Shown: piece after piece, positions 1 through 11,320 of the stretch | Layout of the letters: the number at the start of each line of letters is the position of its first letter | How positions within the stretch are numbered: position 1 is the first letter of the stretch | NCBI GenBank assembly: GCA_012932295.1 | Contig: JAAONU010000037.1 | Coordinates: 176,061 to 240,060, forward strand | Direction: 5' to 3' | DNA length: 64,000 nt | Origin: Cyclina sinensis | Taxonomy: Eukaryota; Mollusca; Bivalvia; Venerida; Veneridae | Translations under genes and position numbers: made by a program | The notes under the pieces: model-generated | Database searches by the model: none | The model's input: only the letters and a program-made list of their open reading frames with translations | What the model was told of the DNA's origin: nothing

Positions 1-200
1 GGGGATTGTGCAAGATACAGAAAACATTCTTTTCCAGAGACACTCCTGGTTATTTAACATACACAGTGTATATCAATGATACAAGGGACCTTGGTTTGAT
101 ATCTTGTCCAAAATACAATTAGTAGTGTTAGTGTAGGAGCTGGGGATAGAACTTGTAATTACCACTCCAGCATGTAACCACAGGACCATTGAACTGCCCT
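1..200 (+). repeat. Interspersed repeat copy 1, in a seipin intron
   Basis: This stretch shares a run of blocks with 842-1035: 'gtgcaagatacagaa', 'cattccaga', 'cacccctggtt', 'cagtgtata', 'tgatacatgggacct' and 'gttagtggaggagc', each with a few substitutions and in the same order and orientation. The left end is cut by the window edge. It lies in the intron before the first visible seipin exon and shows no coding potential. The family is not recognised. Confidence 0.6.
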
Positions 201-290
201 GACATATTGTCATATGTGTAGTACTGAGATACAGTTATTTGAAAATTCTGTATAAAAGAAGTAATTTGAAATTTGTGTTCATCTTTGCAG

Positions 291-1557
291 ATATTTCCTA
301 TATTACTGGCCTGTGACATCAGCTATTGTTGGAATAAGCTGGAATTTTCTTTGCCTCAGTTTTGTAGCATTGTTGTCATGGTATCAGTTTTGGTTGCCAT
401 GGAAACAAGATGAAATCAATCCACCAATCAAGATTAAGCTATTTAAGAATAGGAAACCACCATCTCCAAAGAAAACATCGAAAGGTAGGTATTTTTTCTT
501 GGCAAGCTTACATTCTAGTCTAGGCTGTACTGGTACCAGTAAGTTGTTTCTGCTTTTCTAACCTTGGTTCCTCACTTGAAAATGCATCTTCATGGTGACA
601 GCTTAGGTTAACAGTTATTATATTTGAACACTAAATGATTAAAGATACTTTAATTCTACATGCCTTAGTCTGCCAGATTTGATTGGCATTTATCATGAAA
701 ATAGATGGTTCTTCTCCCACAGACTTCAATTTTGACTGTCTCAGAGCTAATTGATATAAACTAGATCTACCTTTTTGAGCTTATTTATCATCGGTACTGG
801 TTGCCCATATGACCAACGCCCCCCTGAAGAGATATGTTATTTTATGTCATGGGGGCAGTGCAAGATACAGAATGCATCCCATTCCAGATACACCCCTGGT
901 TCTTTTTCATGCTCAGTGTATACCGGTATCACTGATACATGGGACCTCAGTTTAACATCTCATCCGATAGATTATTAGTAATGTTAGTGGAGGAGCAGGG
1001 GGATTGAGCTCAGGACACCTGGTTTACCAGTCTAGTGTGTAGATTGAAGGATATTTGTCTGATACACTTATCAGTAAAACATGTAGGTTCCTTTTCAATG
1101 TCCATTTCATGTACGTCCTTTGCAGTCAAGTGAGTTGATTGCAAGGAAAGACATACAGTACCAATTAGCATTTATGAAAACATTTTTAAAGATAAATAAA
1201 TACATGTAATTGAACATTGGTTTTTTTTAAATATCATTGGAATCTGCTTGAACAGTATCTTTTTAGGTACATGTATTATATTTCATTGTGATAGTTACAA
1301 GCATTGGAAAGAACTTTAGCAATGTGTTGTACATGCAAGCACAGTTGTTCAAATTATTATTTTTATATGTACATTTTTATTTTTCTTTAGCTGCATTATC
1401 AAGAGCAGATTCCTCAAGCAGTGACATAGAGACCATAAGAGCTGATGCCACAGATGAGACAGAGTTACTTGCCCCAGTTTCAAGTTCACAAGAGTTACTT
1501 TCCCCTGTTTCAGGTTCTCAAGAAGACTTGGGTTTAAGACTAAGGCGGCCATACTGA
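291..1557 (+). CDS. BSCL2: Seipin homologue, C-terminal exons (partial)
   Basis: Two coding exons are visible: 291-484 (after 'ctttgcag', ending at 'gtaggt') and 1391-1557 (after 'ttttctttag', ending in TGA). The junction is phase 1 and joins cleanly. The first exon encodes a short luminal end (YFLYYWPVTSA) followed by a membrane segment beginning VGISWNFLCLSFVALLS and a basic stretch (KIKLFKNRKPPSPKK). The second encodes a Ser/Glu-rich tail ending GLRLRRPY. Mammalian seipin has the same layout: last transmembrane helix preceded by a G-x-x-x-N-F pattern, then an acidic low-complexity tail. Seipin is an ER membrane protein that forms oligomers at ER-lipid droplet contacts and controls droplet assembly. 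The luminal beta-sandwich and first membrane helix lie upstream of the window. The tail is poorly conserved, so the call rests mostly on the membrane segment. Confidence 0.72.
842..1035 (+). repeat. Interspersed repeat copy 2, in a seipin intron
   Basis: Second copy of the repeat at 1-200, same orientation, inside the intron between the two visible seipin exons (485-1390). It ends near 'accagtctagtgtgtag'; the first copy has the matching block 'accactccagcatgtaac'. Confidence 0.6.
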
Positions 1558-2840
1558 ACAGTAAAGAACTAAAACTATAGTCAAAAGAATATTCACAGAA
1601 AATTTTAGAGGTTGGGTAGAGAAATTTAACTGGGCAGGGCTACTTTAGTAGCTCACTGTTAAGATTTACAAATATGTATATATGTGACTAAAGGTTAATG
1701 ATTACCTATTAGACTTTTTGAAAGTTTTATATTCTCAAAAGTTTTCTTTTTTTTGAATTTTAGGAAAATGGAAATGGAATGTATGATATAAACCCTGATG
1801 GTACTAAATCTATGAATTTTGAACTTTTTTATCTTCAATCATGGGATGTTCAATCTATTAGTCAAATGTTGTCGGGATGTTTTACAGTGCATGTAGCAAA
1901 ATATTGTAGGAAATAAGCACAAGAAGAAATGATCTTTCACCTTATATGTAGAATGTGAACAAAATGTGTTAGCCTTTGGAGTGTAAAAAGTTTATAAAAG
2001 CTACAAGCCTATTTTTCAGTGATTCTGCATGTCATTTGCTTAAATGGCCACAAAAATTCTTTCTGCATTCTGGGGGAGGTCTGTTATAATGGTTATCGTG
2101 TTTGGCTGCCATGCTTGAGGTCAGTCAGGTCTGAGGCCTGTGGTTTGTAGAGTTCTGGTCAGGGAGGCAGTATCCCAATAATCCTGTTACAATTAAGCTT
2201 CAGTGGGTTTTCTAGAGTCTTAAGCTTGTAGCTTTGAAAAACTATTTTGCAGACATAAAACCCATAGGAATTTGACAAAAAGGGTTGACAATTTTCATTG
2301 TGATTTGGTTATCATGTTATTCTTGTATAAAAACACATTCTTGTTGAAAAAGATGGTGCTGTAACAGTATTTGATGGTCATGGATGGTTGTCTCACAATT
2401 TTTATATGATAAGTTGGAAAACTTTTACCAATCTAAAAGTTCTTGGCCTCTTTGAGCTTGTGTCAGAGCTCAGGTGGAGCTTTTGCAAGCATATTTTTTG
2501 TTTGTTTTTGTTTTGGTCTTATTTATGTTTTGAGAATTCACAAGCTTTTACTTAACAAGCATCTTAAATGTCAGATTTTCTTTTTTAAATTTTTTAGGTG
2601 TTATAGGAGCATTATATTTAAGGGACCATTTAGAATGATAAACAAAAACTTGCAGTTCTGACACAGAAGGTTACATGAAAAATTTAAAAATAAATATAAG
2701 TTTTAAATGTCTTCTTTTTATAGTATACTGTATAATATGTAAATAGAATATAGACAAATGGTGTCTGTAAATTTATGAGATGTGCAATATGTTTTAGAAA
2801 AGTTTGTTTAAAATAAATCTATTTTTAATGTTCAGATATG
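1558..2840 (+). other. Probable 3' UTR of the seipin gene
   Basis: There is no open frame worth reporting after the seipin stop. Candidate polyadenylation signals AATAAA lie at 2689-2694 and 2812-2817, the second followed by a T-rich stretch. The 3' end is therefore probably near 2710 or 2840. This is inferred from signals only; transcript data would settle it. Confidence 0.45.
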
Positions 2841-4140
2841 TTTTTTGCTTATTTCTTATTTTCCTTCTTTTAGAACTTAGTCCTGTCCAAATCTTGATAT
2901 GTCATAGTGCCACATTTATTTATCCCTTGTAAGCTGTCCTGATATTTTCCATTAAGTTTATAGAAAAATGGGATTTTGTTAAACAATAAAGTATGCTAAA
3001 TAAGTATGAACAAAATTTTACAGTAAACCAATTTCTTGTAAAGGGTTTTATTAAAATGAACTTTGTCCATGTACTCCATGATCAGAAGTTTATAAGGACT
3101 GGTTACCATGGTAATTGTTGAGTATAACGGATGATGCTAGAATAGGGAATCGGGGACCCCAGAGGTGATGGTATCGAATTTTATCAGTATTTTAACATTT
3201 GTTCCTTTTGGTGGGGGCAAAGACTTGATACAAAGTGAAGATAATAAATTTATGCAAATCAGCACGTAGGTTATATCTCACAAAGTCTCGTTTAACCTTT
3301 ACAGATGTCACAAGTAATATGTGAGAGTGACAAAAATAAATTATGCAACAGAGCCTGAACTTTTCTACTAACTCCGTTAGTCACAGGGTAGAAATTTTAT
3401 GCTGTAAATTTTGACTTTTGGTAGTAACAAGTCAAGTATGTTGATTTTATTGACCAGAAGGGTATGGGTTCGAATTTTGTTGAAACCAAACTTTTTTCTT
3501 CATGTTTCATTGTATTTAGAATGTTAAAATTATTTTTTTTCCACAGTATATTAACTCTTTTTAATTTTAAAGAAAGCCATCTTTAAGCTAAAATCTGTGA
3601 GTCACTCGCTTTGAAAGCCCCTTTGTTAAAATGCTGGAATGAAGTAACTACGTAAATAAATGACGGTATTTGAACGTACGTAAAACCTGTATTTGCACAG
3701 TTCCTCATCTAAAATTAAACCCTAAACACGTAAATATGTTCCAAGTACAAAAGAATCAACGGAATTCAGGGGTCAGGAGTTTGATACCTTGCTCTTCCAC
3801 TTATACTATTAATTACGTTAAACCGGGGTTCAATGTGTCAGAGCTATACACCGAACTTGGAAAAGAACCAGGGATGGGATGCTGGCACTATTACCCACAA
3901 CCTAAAATACCTAAACTCTGCAGGGGGTGTTGGTCGTATTGGCCGACGATAAACAGGTACCGTCGATAATAAAATCGAATAGATATAAAGGTATAAGCCC
4001 AAAGGGGGCTAGTATTATTACAAATCAATAGATGGTGTCAGTGACATTGTGATAACTGACACGTTTTGTCCACAACTGACCCAAAACGGTACAAGCTCCT
4101 TTTGTGTAAGACCGTTATAATTTCAGCAGTGATGTCAATC
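2841..4140. other. Intergenic, no gene seen
   Basis: AT-rich sequence with short open frames only. None shows a recognisable domain or a splice-consistent exon chain. Confidence 0.5.
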
Positions 4141-4149
4141 AGGTAACAG

Positions 4150-4925
4150 GTAACAGGGCTATTTGGTTTACTTTTGACCTTGACCTTGAACCAGTGACCT
4201 CAAACTCCACCTAAGGATAGGGTCCTTTCAAGTTACCTATATAATATTGTTCGATAAAGAAAGACTCTAAGTAAACACATATATTTTTAGCCTCGATGAC
4301 CTTGACCCAAGTGAATGGCAGAGATTCATGCAAATATCAAAGATATTGTTAATGAATTCAGGCTCTATGACAAAAATTTGGAAAGTCTATTTTTAGCCCT
4401 GCTGACCCAGGGGCAGAGTCAATTTTGACCTCAGGGCAAAGATTTGAACAAATATGGTGGAGGTTCACAAGACAATGCTGCATACCAAATATAGTAGCCC
4501 TAGGCCTTGTGGTTTCAGAGAAGAAATATTTTTTTAATGCAAGTCTTTACAAAAAATCAAGGGACTCCTGGGGTGCGATCAGTTTTGACCACAAGAGCAT
4601 CATTTAAAAACATATTTAAAACATGTGACCCCTAGGGCATGACCAATTTTGAACCAAGGGACATAATCTGAACAACTTTGGTAGAAGACCTCTAGGTGAT
4701 AGACCATGCCAAACCTCTAGGTCTTGTGGTTTCAGACAAGATGATTTTTAATGATTTTTCATTTGGTTGCCAAAGCAACCAGAGTTCTTCATGGAACTGA
4801 AATATTTGGTAGAGCTTCATGCAAGGGAACATCCCGTCCAAATGTCATTAACTTTGGCCCAGTGGTTTTAGAGAAGATGTTGTTTGAATCAAATTGTTGA
4901 CATTTTGCTCAGGTGAGCTAAAATC
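4150..4925 (-). repeat. Degenerate 'gaccccagggg' repeat element
   Basis: Contains 'ttgaccttgaacc', 'gacccaggggcagagtcaattttgacc', 'ccctaggccttgtggtttcagag' and 'ctcaggtgagctaaaat' blocks. The reverse complements of these blocks recur at 34310-35985 and 42640-44460. The orientation here is opposite to those copies. The short open frame at 4425-4607 is part of the repeat, not a gene. Confidence 0.6.
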
Positions 4926-5815
4926 AGTGTTCTCTCTAGCTCTATTAAATATTTTACATATAGGACACGATTTCTTTCCCTGGGAAGTATACCTTCAATA
5001 CCTGCAATACTTCATTTTGTAAAGATTTTCTTAAATTTTACACTTTCAGTGATGGCCCTGCTGAATTAATACTTCTCGTGGAATGTGACAGACTAAGTTA
5101 ATGTTTGTACAAAGTCCATATACTAGAAGTTGAAATCTCAGAGATGCTAACAAAAGGCTCAAACCCTTTGTACAACTGAGACGCTGATGTTACCTCAAAT
5201 GACCATGCTCCCAGAAAGGGTATGATCGAATCTCAAAAGTTCATGTAACTAACAAAAAGGTCGTACATTGCACTGAAGGTTCCAGGTGTCACTGGGACAA
5301 CTGTCTATATTTAAAGAGTGATATCAGGCGAGGTACATACGATCGAAAAGGCGAGGCTTGCTAAGATTTTTTTCGAACCATATCTACCGAATCGGTTACC
5401 ACCTGTTATCTAAACACAACTTATACTTTATCATGCCACATAATAACTAGGTGAAACTTTTAATAGAATACACCAGAACAAATGCACACTTTAAATTTCT
5501 CTGAATGTATGTTTTTTTTTTAAATGTGTGTATGCATCCTGGAAGGGAGTAGGCCTACTCAACTGAAAATACTTACACTTTTGTAAAACAACAACAACAA
5601 GAAGAGCTGTCAGTAGAGACAGCACGCTCGACTATTTAAACACTGGACAGTAAAAAAACGGATAACTATTAAAAATCAATTTAATTCAAGATCTTCAGAT
5701 ATACAAACATCTTCTCCATGGTAGATGAGATATTATATAATATTTATCATTTTATCATTGATATTGATAAGAAAATTTCAGAAAAATAAATAAAATAATA
5801 GTAAAATATTACAAT
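4926..5815. other. Intergenic, no gene seen
   Basis: No coding exon is recognisable. A fragment around 5598-5635 reads 'gagctgtcagtagagacagc' followed by 'acgctcgacta'. A related string occurs near 20750, which suggests the edge of another dispersed repeat. Confidence 0.45.
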
Positions 5816-5819
5816 TTTT

Positions 5820-6470
5820 AAGGATAATTCTAAATTTAAAGGAGAGATAATTCTGAAAATATGTGTGCTAGAGTTTTGAACCTTACCATAATTATATGAT
5901 GTGGGTGATGAAAAGGAACATTTATTTGAAGTTTCAAGTAAACCCGTCAATAAATAAAGAAGTTATATTAATTAAAATATCTTGAAGGAAAATTCTACGT
6001 TTAAAGGAGAGATAATTTTGGAAATATGGGTGTTAGAGTTATGAAACTTACCATATATGATGTGTGTGATGATGAGGAACATATATTTGAAGTCTGAAGT
6101 AAATCCGTCAATAAGTAAAAAGTTATAGTAAAAAATTACAATTTTTAAGGAAAATTCTAAGTTTAAAGGGTAGATAATTCTTGAAATATGGGTGCTAGAG
6201 TTACGAACCTTACCACATATGATGTGGGTGATGTTAAGGAACATATAATTGAAGTTTGAAGTAAATCCCTCAAGAAATAAAGAAGTAATAGTAAGATATT
6301 ACAGTTTTTTTAAAAGAAAATTATAAGTTTAAAGGGTAGATTATTCTGGAAATATGGGAGTTAGAGTTTAGAAACTTACCATATATGATGTGGGTGATGA
6401 TAAGGATAAATATTTAAAGTTTGAAGTAAATCTCTCAAGAAATGAAGAAGTTATACTGCACAAAAACTTT
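5820..6470. repeat. Tandem repeat, ~165 bp period, about 4 copies
   Basis: The anchor 'attctaagtttaaaggRgag' (with variants) starts at 5827, 5993, 6154 and 6319, giving spacings of 166, 161 and 165 bp. Each unit also carries 'gaaatatgggtgytagagtt', 'accatatatgatgtgggtg' and 'gaagtaaatccgtcaa'. Open frames on the minus strand here (5747-5950, 5972-6244) are repeat artefacts. Confidence 0.85.
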
Positions 6471-7469
6471 AACTGGAAATCTGGACGCCTGGATGAGTAG
6501 TCGATATACTTCCGGTAACAATATTTGTAAACTTTGATTTTCCAGATTTGTTATCATACAGTAGTTCTGCTGCATGTAGACGTGCTCAATTTCAGTTTTA
6601 TCTGATAAATTTACACCGGCGATATGAACTGTTTTCTTGGCGAATCAACACCATTTTATACTGAATTTAGATACAATAAAGCACATTTTAGGGTTGATTG
6701 TGTCATGTGATAGAAAGAATGTGACAGTGTAAACATTTCATAACAAACCTACAAACCTTTAATTCATATTGTCCACTAAAAATACCATTAAGCTCATATA
6801 CTAAAAATTTCCCGTGACCATGTCACTAGTCAGAAACTGTGGCGTCACCTGGTGGCTAAAATACAGTTTTTCTTTAAAACAGAGATGGTACTTTTTAAGA
6901 ACTATTTATAAACATAATTTCTACTTCTTCTTTGAAATTAAAAGTATCTAGCAAACGTACACTTAGTTAACCCTGGCCTTTTCCAAAAATCTGTGCAGAT
7001 ACACAGACCCAGTGATAAAACAGAAAAAAATATATGAAAGCATTCTTGTTTCACTAAACACGTTTGCAACACGTACAAAAGTCACTCCAACTTCAGTAGC
7101 GATTTTCTGATTTTTTCTATGAAAAAGAGAACAAAACATTTCTGACGATATATGAAGGCATGATGGAACTACTTTACGTAGCTGACTCACATTTTCTAGG
7201 GTCTTATAACCCATAAAGTGACCCTCGCAGGAGATTTTAGAGACTGCCAAGTTGCAGAAGTGTCATCACTTTTAAATGGAGTTCAGCCATCAGCATAAGG
7301 AAGTTATCAGAAGAATGCTCATGGACCTTGTTCAAGGTAAACATGAACTTTGGATTTTTTTGTTCATTATTAAAACAAATGTTAAAATGTTAAATTCTTG
7401 AGTAAATTCAGAACTGTTCTCAACTGATTATTTTCAGCGAGGATATACAAGTATCCTGCTTATTTTGTT
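6471..7469. other. Intergenic, no gene seen
   Basis: A minus-strand open frame at 6963-7250 begins at TTG, lacks recognisable domains and is not accepted as a gene. The right part of this stretch is downstream of the membrane-protein gene at 7470-8708 and may hold its 3' UTR. Confidence 0.4.
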
Positions 7470-8708
7470 TCAGGCAAGCACCCCTTTCATGACCTCTTCA
7501 TATGAAGGAGGGGCATCCGTGACATCTTGATGCTGATTTGCTCTTCTTTCATTACTGGAATTTTGTTCACTATAAAGATATATGTCATCGTTAACATGAA
7601 TATCGTCCAGGTTTGTGTCACTGTAGGTGGGATGGGTACGTGGTGTCATATTTCCTTGGTTGCCAAGGGGAGTTGAAGGACTACTCCTTACTGTGCGCGA
7701 AGCTGGCATGGACCCGTGAATGTTGGATATGTCTGTAGCATTCTCTCTTGGCGACCCATTCTTACTGCAGCATGTGCAGATTAGAACGGTTCCGAGAACA
7801 GCAAGGATAATTGGCAGAATGAAGAAAAGCATAAAGTACAACCACAGACGTGGCTTACAAGTTACTTGTACATCTTTACCCTTGCTGTCGGGGAAGGGAG
7901 TGTAACGAATGGCTTCAAAACACACAGCCTTTGACGCGGATATGCTGCCCAAATTAAATCTACACAGGTAAGTGTCGTGGCAAGACTGTTCTGCTTTATT
8001 CTGTAACTTCTTATTGAAAATTGTTTTCCAAAAGCGGACTGTTAGATGTGCAGGTTCTGATAAACTGTTGTAAAATACAAAAAAGTATTCTCCCGTGTCG
8101 GAAATAGATTGCGGGGGCATGTAATAAGGATTGTCCAATGTGTCATAATCTTTACAGTTAGAGTCCACACGATACCGTGTCGGTCCTGTTATCCCACAGT
8201 ACTGCCAGGACTCGCCAAGAATACACCTCAGAAAGTCCATTTCTCTTTTAAATATGTATATCTTCCCTTGATTAGACATACAGATCTGTGCAGAGATTCG
8301 ATCACCTTTTTGCACGTATAACTTCATCGTGTAAATATCCTCTGCTTGAATAGTCCTCGAGACTCGCCCCGCGATATTTTCAGCAGACTGGTTACAAATG
8401 GTCTTGTCCGTCGACTTCCGGTCAAGAAGGTAGGCATTCACGCGCAACGGCCATTCCGTGGTTACATTTATATCGGAACAGAAGTCGCTTGAAAACCAGT
8501 CCATATAATACATTTGCTCTGGAACAGGCACTACAGTTCGGCCATGAAATTTGCCTAGACCATGAGCTAATCCAGCCGTCAAGAATATGGCCACAATGAA
8601 AAACCAAAGCACGTACACTCTAAATGTGTTCGACAGATTAAATAAACGGTCAGGTGGCAACTTTTGTGGACATACCACGGATACAAGGAAATCAATACAT
8701 TTTGCCAT
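7470..8708 (-). CDS. Two-pass membrane protein with large ectodomain and PPxY tail
   Basis: One uninterrupted 412-aa reading frame. ATG at 8708 is chosen because the in-frame codon at 8720 is TTG. Layout: short N-terminal part; hydrophobic segment ~31-51 (VYVLWFFIVAIFLTAGLA); a ~235-residue loop with many cysteines (FCSD, TICNQ, AQICMS, RCILG, QYCG, SNCKD, SCHDTYLCRF) and potential N-glycosylation sites (NVT, NQS); second hydrophobic segment ~290-312; then a ~100-residue Ser/Pro/Asn-rich tail ending DAPPSYEEV. PPSY is a PPxY motif of the kind bound by WW domains of Nedd4-type ubiquitin ligases. Two membrane spans would put both termini on the cytosolic side. The loop pattern (KLYVQKGDRISAQICMS ... 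GEYFFVFYNS) suggests a secreted-side beta-rich domain. A distant relation to the ectodomain of APD-type membrane proteins is possible but unproven. I do not recognise the family. Confidence 0.75.
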   Translation of the reverse strand: MAKCIDFLVSVVCPQKLPPDRLFNLSNTFRVYVLWFFIVAIFLTAGLAHGLGKFHGRTVVPVPEQMYYMDWFSSDFCSDINVTTEWPLRVNAYLLDRKSTDKTICNQSAENIAGRVSRTIQAEDIYTMKLYVQKGDRISAQICMSNQGKIYIFKREMDFLRCILGESWQYCGITGPTRYRVDSNCKDYDTLDNPYYMPPQSISDTGEYFFVFYNSLSEPAHLTVRFWKTIFNKKLQNKAEQSCHDTYLCRFNLGSISASKAVCFEAIRYTPFPDSKGKDVQVTCKPRLWLYFMLFFILPIILAVLGTVLICTCCSKNGSPRENATDISNIHGSMPASRTVRSSPSTPLGNQGNMTPRTHPTYSDTNLDDIHVNDDIYLYSEQNSSNERRANQHQDVTDAPPSYEEVMKGVLA

Positions 8709-9150
8709 AATTCCAGACAATGAACGTGCTAGTAAATGCTTTGTTTGTTGCCCATAAACTGCATATTAACCTAGCTTTTTCAAAACAAATCCTGTTAAAT
8801 CTTCTATATGTCTAACAAAGATGATCATTTGCGTCTCTGTTTTCACAAATGAATTCTTTGACTGAAGATTCTGAAAAAAGGAACATAATAGTAAATCATA
8901 TAAACATGAGTGCATCACTCATTTTTTCAAACTAACCAATTACTTTGTACCAGTTCTAACTATAATTAGGATACCCTTTTTACTATTATTGAAATGTTTT
9001 TATTACACTGCAGCACACTTTTCAAAATGTATCTTTTTACAGCTAAGTAATCAACTTCAATCACTGTTCTATCGGTTCAACAAAATTAAATACACGTATA
9101 TCCGATAAAGGGTGGTATAGTTACACTCAGCTTCCTCTACTGTATTCTTA
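8709..9150. other. Upstream region of the membrane-protein gene
   Basis: AT-rich with no coding signal. It should hold the promoter and 5' UTR of the minus-strand gene ending at 7470, but no clear TATA or initiator can be singled out. Confidence 0.35.
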
Positions 9151-9154
9151 TTTA

Positions 9155-9475
9155 CGAGGCGTTCAATGGCACTCTTTTACACTTGGTTGAGCACTAAACG
9201 AAGGATAGTGCACATCAGAAGTACATATCAATATCATAAAGCGGCAAGGATACCAGGACAACCCAGGATTTCCCGAGTCCGAAAGGAAAACAAGTTCCCT
9301 TCCACACATGACATATACATGTATACAAATATTTTGACTGCAAAAGAGGACCGGTTCCTAGAGCCTTTTAACGTTTTCTTTTCGGGAAGCGGAGAAAGGT
9401 GTTCCTGACCCGGGACTCGGACCCACGGACCCGCTTACAAGGTTGGTGCTCTACCAACTGAGCTATCCGGGCTGG
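9155..9475 (-). mobile_element. tRNA-headed SINE copy (Thr-like head)
   Basis: On the minus strand, starting near 9473, a tRNA-like 5' half is clear: acceptor-like GCCCGGA, TA, D-arm GCTCAGTTGGTAGAGC, then anticodon loop CTTGTAA. A B-box-like GGGTCCGAGTCCC follows. The anticodon stem and the 3' acceptor strand do not pair, so this is not a working tRNA. The sequence continues ~240 bp beyond the head as a non-tRNA body, as expected of a tRNA-derived SINE. It lies next to a second tRNA-headed copy at 9480-9740. Confidence 0.6.
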
Positions 9476-9479
9476 AGAC

Positions 9480-9740
9480 AGTACGGAAGTAACCGTATCA
9501 GCTATAATGGTCCTGTGACATTCTCCCCTACTCTGTAAGAATTCGTCTCCGAATTCACATACACAGGGATACGACTAACTTATCATGAAAGCAGATGCAT
9601 AGCAAAAGTTAAACCACATTGGGCACGAATGTCGCAGGGTCAGAAAAATCATTTACAAAGGGCGGGACCCGAACCCCGCAACCCCTCCTCGCTTGCAAGT
9701 CAGGAGCTCTACCAGCTGAGCTACCTTGGCTGGTGACCTA
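9480..9740 (-). mobile_element. tRNA-headed SINE copy (Ala-like head)
   Basis: The minus-strand head begins near 9734: CCAAGGTAGCTCAGCTGG, TAGAGC, anticodon-like loop CTTGCAA (TGC), then B-box GGGTTCGGGTCCC. The acceptor ends do not pair. A non-tRNA body follows down to about 9480. It resembles the neighbouring copy in orientation and layout but differs in sequence. Confidence 0.55.
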
Positions 9741-9773
9741 AAATGGTCCTATGACATAGGCCTGCCCAGATAT

Positions 9774-9789
9774 CCCCCCCCCCCCCCCC
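9774..9789. repeat. Poly-C tract
   Basis: Sixteen uninterrupted C followed by a (CCA)n-like stretch 'accaccaccca'. This causes the glycine run in the minus-strand open frame at 9721-9942, which is not a gene. Confidence 0.9.
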
Positions 9790-9942
9790 ACCACCACCCA
9801 CCATCTTGTACCATTTAAATTTGTAAAGCTCAAAGTACATCCTATTCTTACCGAACAATACAGAAATAATTTCGAATTCATATCCAGTAAAAGTCACTTT
9901 AAAAACTCTACTTTCCTTCGGGAACTTACATTGTTTAAGCAA

Positions 9943-10724
9943 ATTCAGTAAAAATACTTAAACGTATTCGTTATTTTCTACTTTCAGTTTAATCAAATGC
10001 ATTAATTACAAAATAATTTTCAGATATAACAGTTAAATGCAAACTGTACATAATAATATCTTTGGAACGGGCACAATTTTATAACTTCATACATTTATAT
10101 AAATTTTAAAAGAATTACCTGTAAAGTAAACGCAACCTGACCTAGGAAGAAATCTGACTCTGTTTACACACCGATTCTATATCTATAAATAGTGTCATCA
10201 AGGGATGTAATTAATGACGGTCATGATTGCCTATCCCTTATGCTACGAAGCAATACGACGGGAACCAGACTATTATCAGAGCACAGAAAGTACTGTCAGA
10301 AGCGAAGTAAAAATGTGAGATTGTTAATTGTCACTGCACCCATGTGATAAGAATCATATAAATTTCTTCAACTGCGTTTTAGATATGCTCTAGAAAAGCA
10401 TAATTTCAAACTCAAAGTAATGGAGGTAATCCAAAAATGAGCCAAGGTAGAGTCTTTGTCTTTGTGACTTCCTTGTCACATAAGTGTGACCATTGTATAA
10501 AGTATAAACTCAATCCCTCAAGTATTTTCTGAGTTGTGACGTAAAGATGTACCGGGAGACACTATGGTCATTTGAGACTCTAAAAAGAGCATCACATGCG
10601 GCGCCAACGCTTGTATGCTAAGAGCAACGACTAAATAAAATTAATTTCAAGATTTTTATGGTGCTATTCAATAATTGCTGTTAAGCACTTCACTTAAGAT
10701 GAATAACTTTGTGATTGTAAATGT
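9943..10724. other. Intergenic, no gene seen
   Basis: No recognisable exon, repeat array or RNA gene. Confidence 0.4.
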
Positions 10725-11320
10725 TCAAGATATTAGTATTTATACAAAAGTTTAACTATTTCTTGTGAAAAAGGGGCATAACTAAAGGGGCAGTTTAGAA
10801 ACACTGAGCAGTAGTAATGTTCCTTGTGGTACAGATGTGGCTTGTCCCCAGTAGCAAGTATCCCAAGAATGAGTACAATATTTTGATAGTTTCCAACTTT
10901 TTCTATATTAATAACCAATTTCAACAAAAATTTCAAGTTGAAATGGGGCAGAACTCTAAAAACAGCTTACAGAGTAATGCCTCTTGTCTTACAACTGTGC
11001 CCTGTCATAATAAGCAAATATTTCAAATTTCATATTGATACCTTTGACAGATTTGAAATCATTCCACTTAATAAGCAATTTTGACAAAAATTCTAAGTTA
11101 CAAAAGGGGCTTAACTCCAAAAATGTATTTCAGAATAATGCCCATTGTCTTACTACTGCACCTTTTCATTATAAGCAAGAATTCCAAGCTTTGTGGTGAT
11201 ACTTTTACTTTTTAGTGTTTCAGTAACGGGCTACATCAAAGTTTTTGCACGACAACGAAGATGACCTAGCGATAATAATAGCTCGAGTTTTTTTTCGAAA
11301 CAGACGAGCTAAAAATAGGG
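10725..11320. repeat. Dispersed repeat with ~180-bp internal units
   Basis: The phrase 'aagttRaaaaggggcaKaactc' recurs near 10770, 10937 and 11097, with related text between ('acaactgtgccctgtcataa', 'ctgcaccttttcattataag'). The right end carries an imperfect hairpin, 'tagctcgag' and 'cgagcta' around an 8-T run (11279-11312). Similar hairpin text ('agctcgacttttttcgaag') occurs near 20620. Short open frames here are not genes. Confidence 0.65.

Noticed and set aside
3670..3969. A 99-aa plus-strand protein
   Set aside because: No domain, and the region has the look of decayed repeat sequence rather than an exon.
6963..7250. A 95-aa minus-strand protein
   Set aside because: Starts at TTG, no recognisable domain, no exon or promoter context.
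9400..9475. A functional tRNA-Thr gene on the minus strand
   Set aside because: The D-arm and anticodon loop fit, but the acceptor ends and anticodon stem do not pair; a SINE head explains it better.
9655..9735. A functional tRNA-Ala gene on the minus strand
   Set aside because: Acceptor strands do not pair and a non-tRNA body follows directly.
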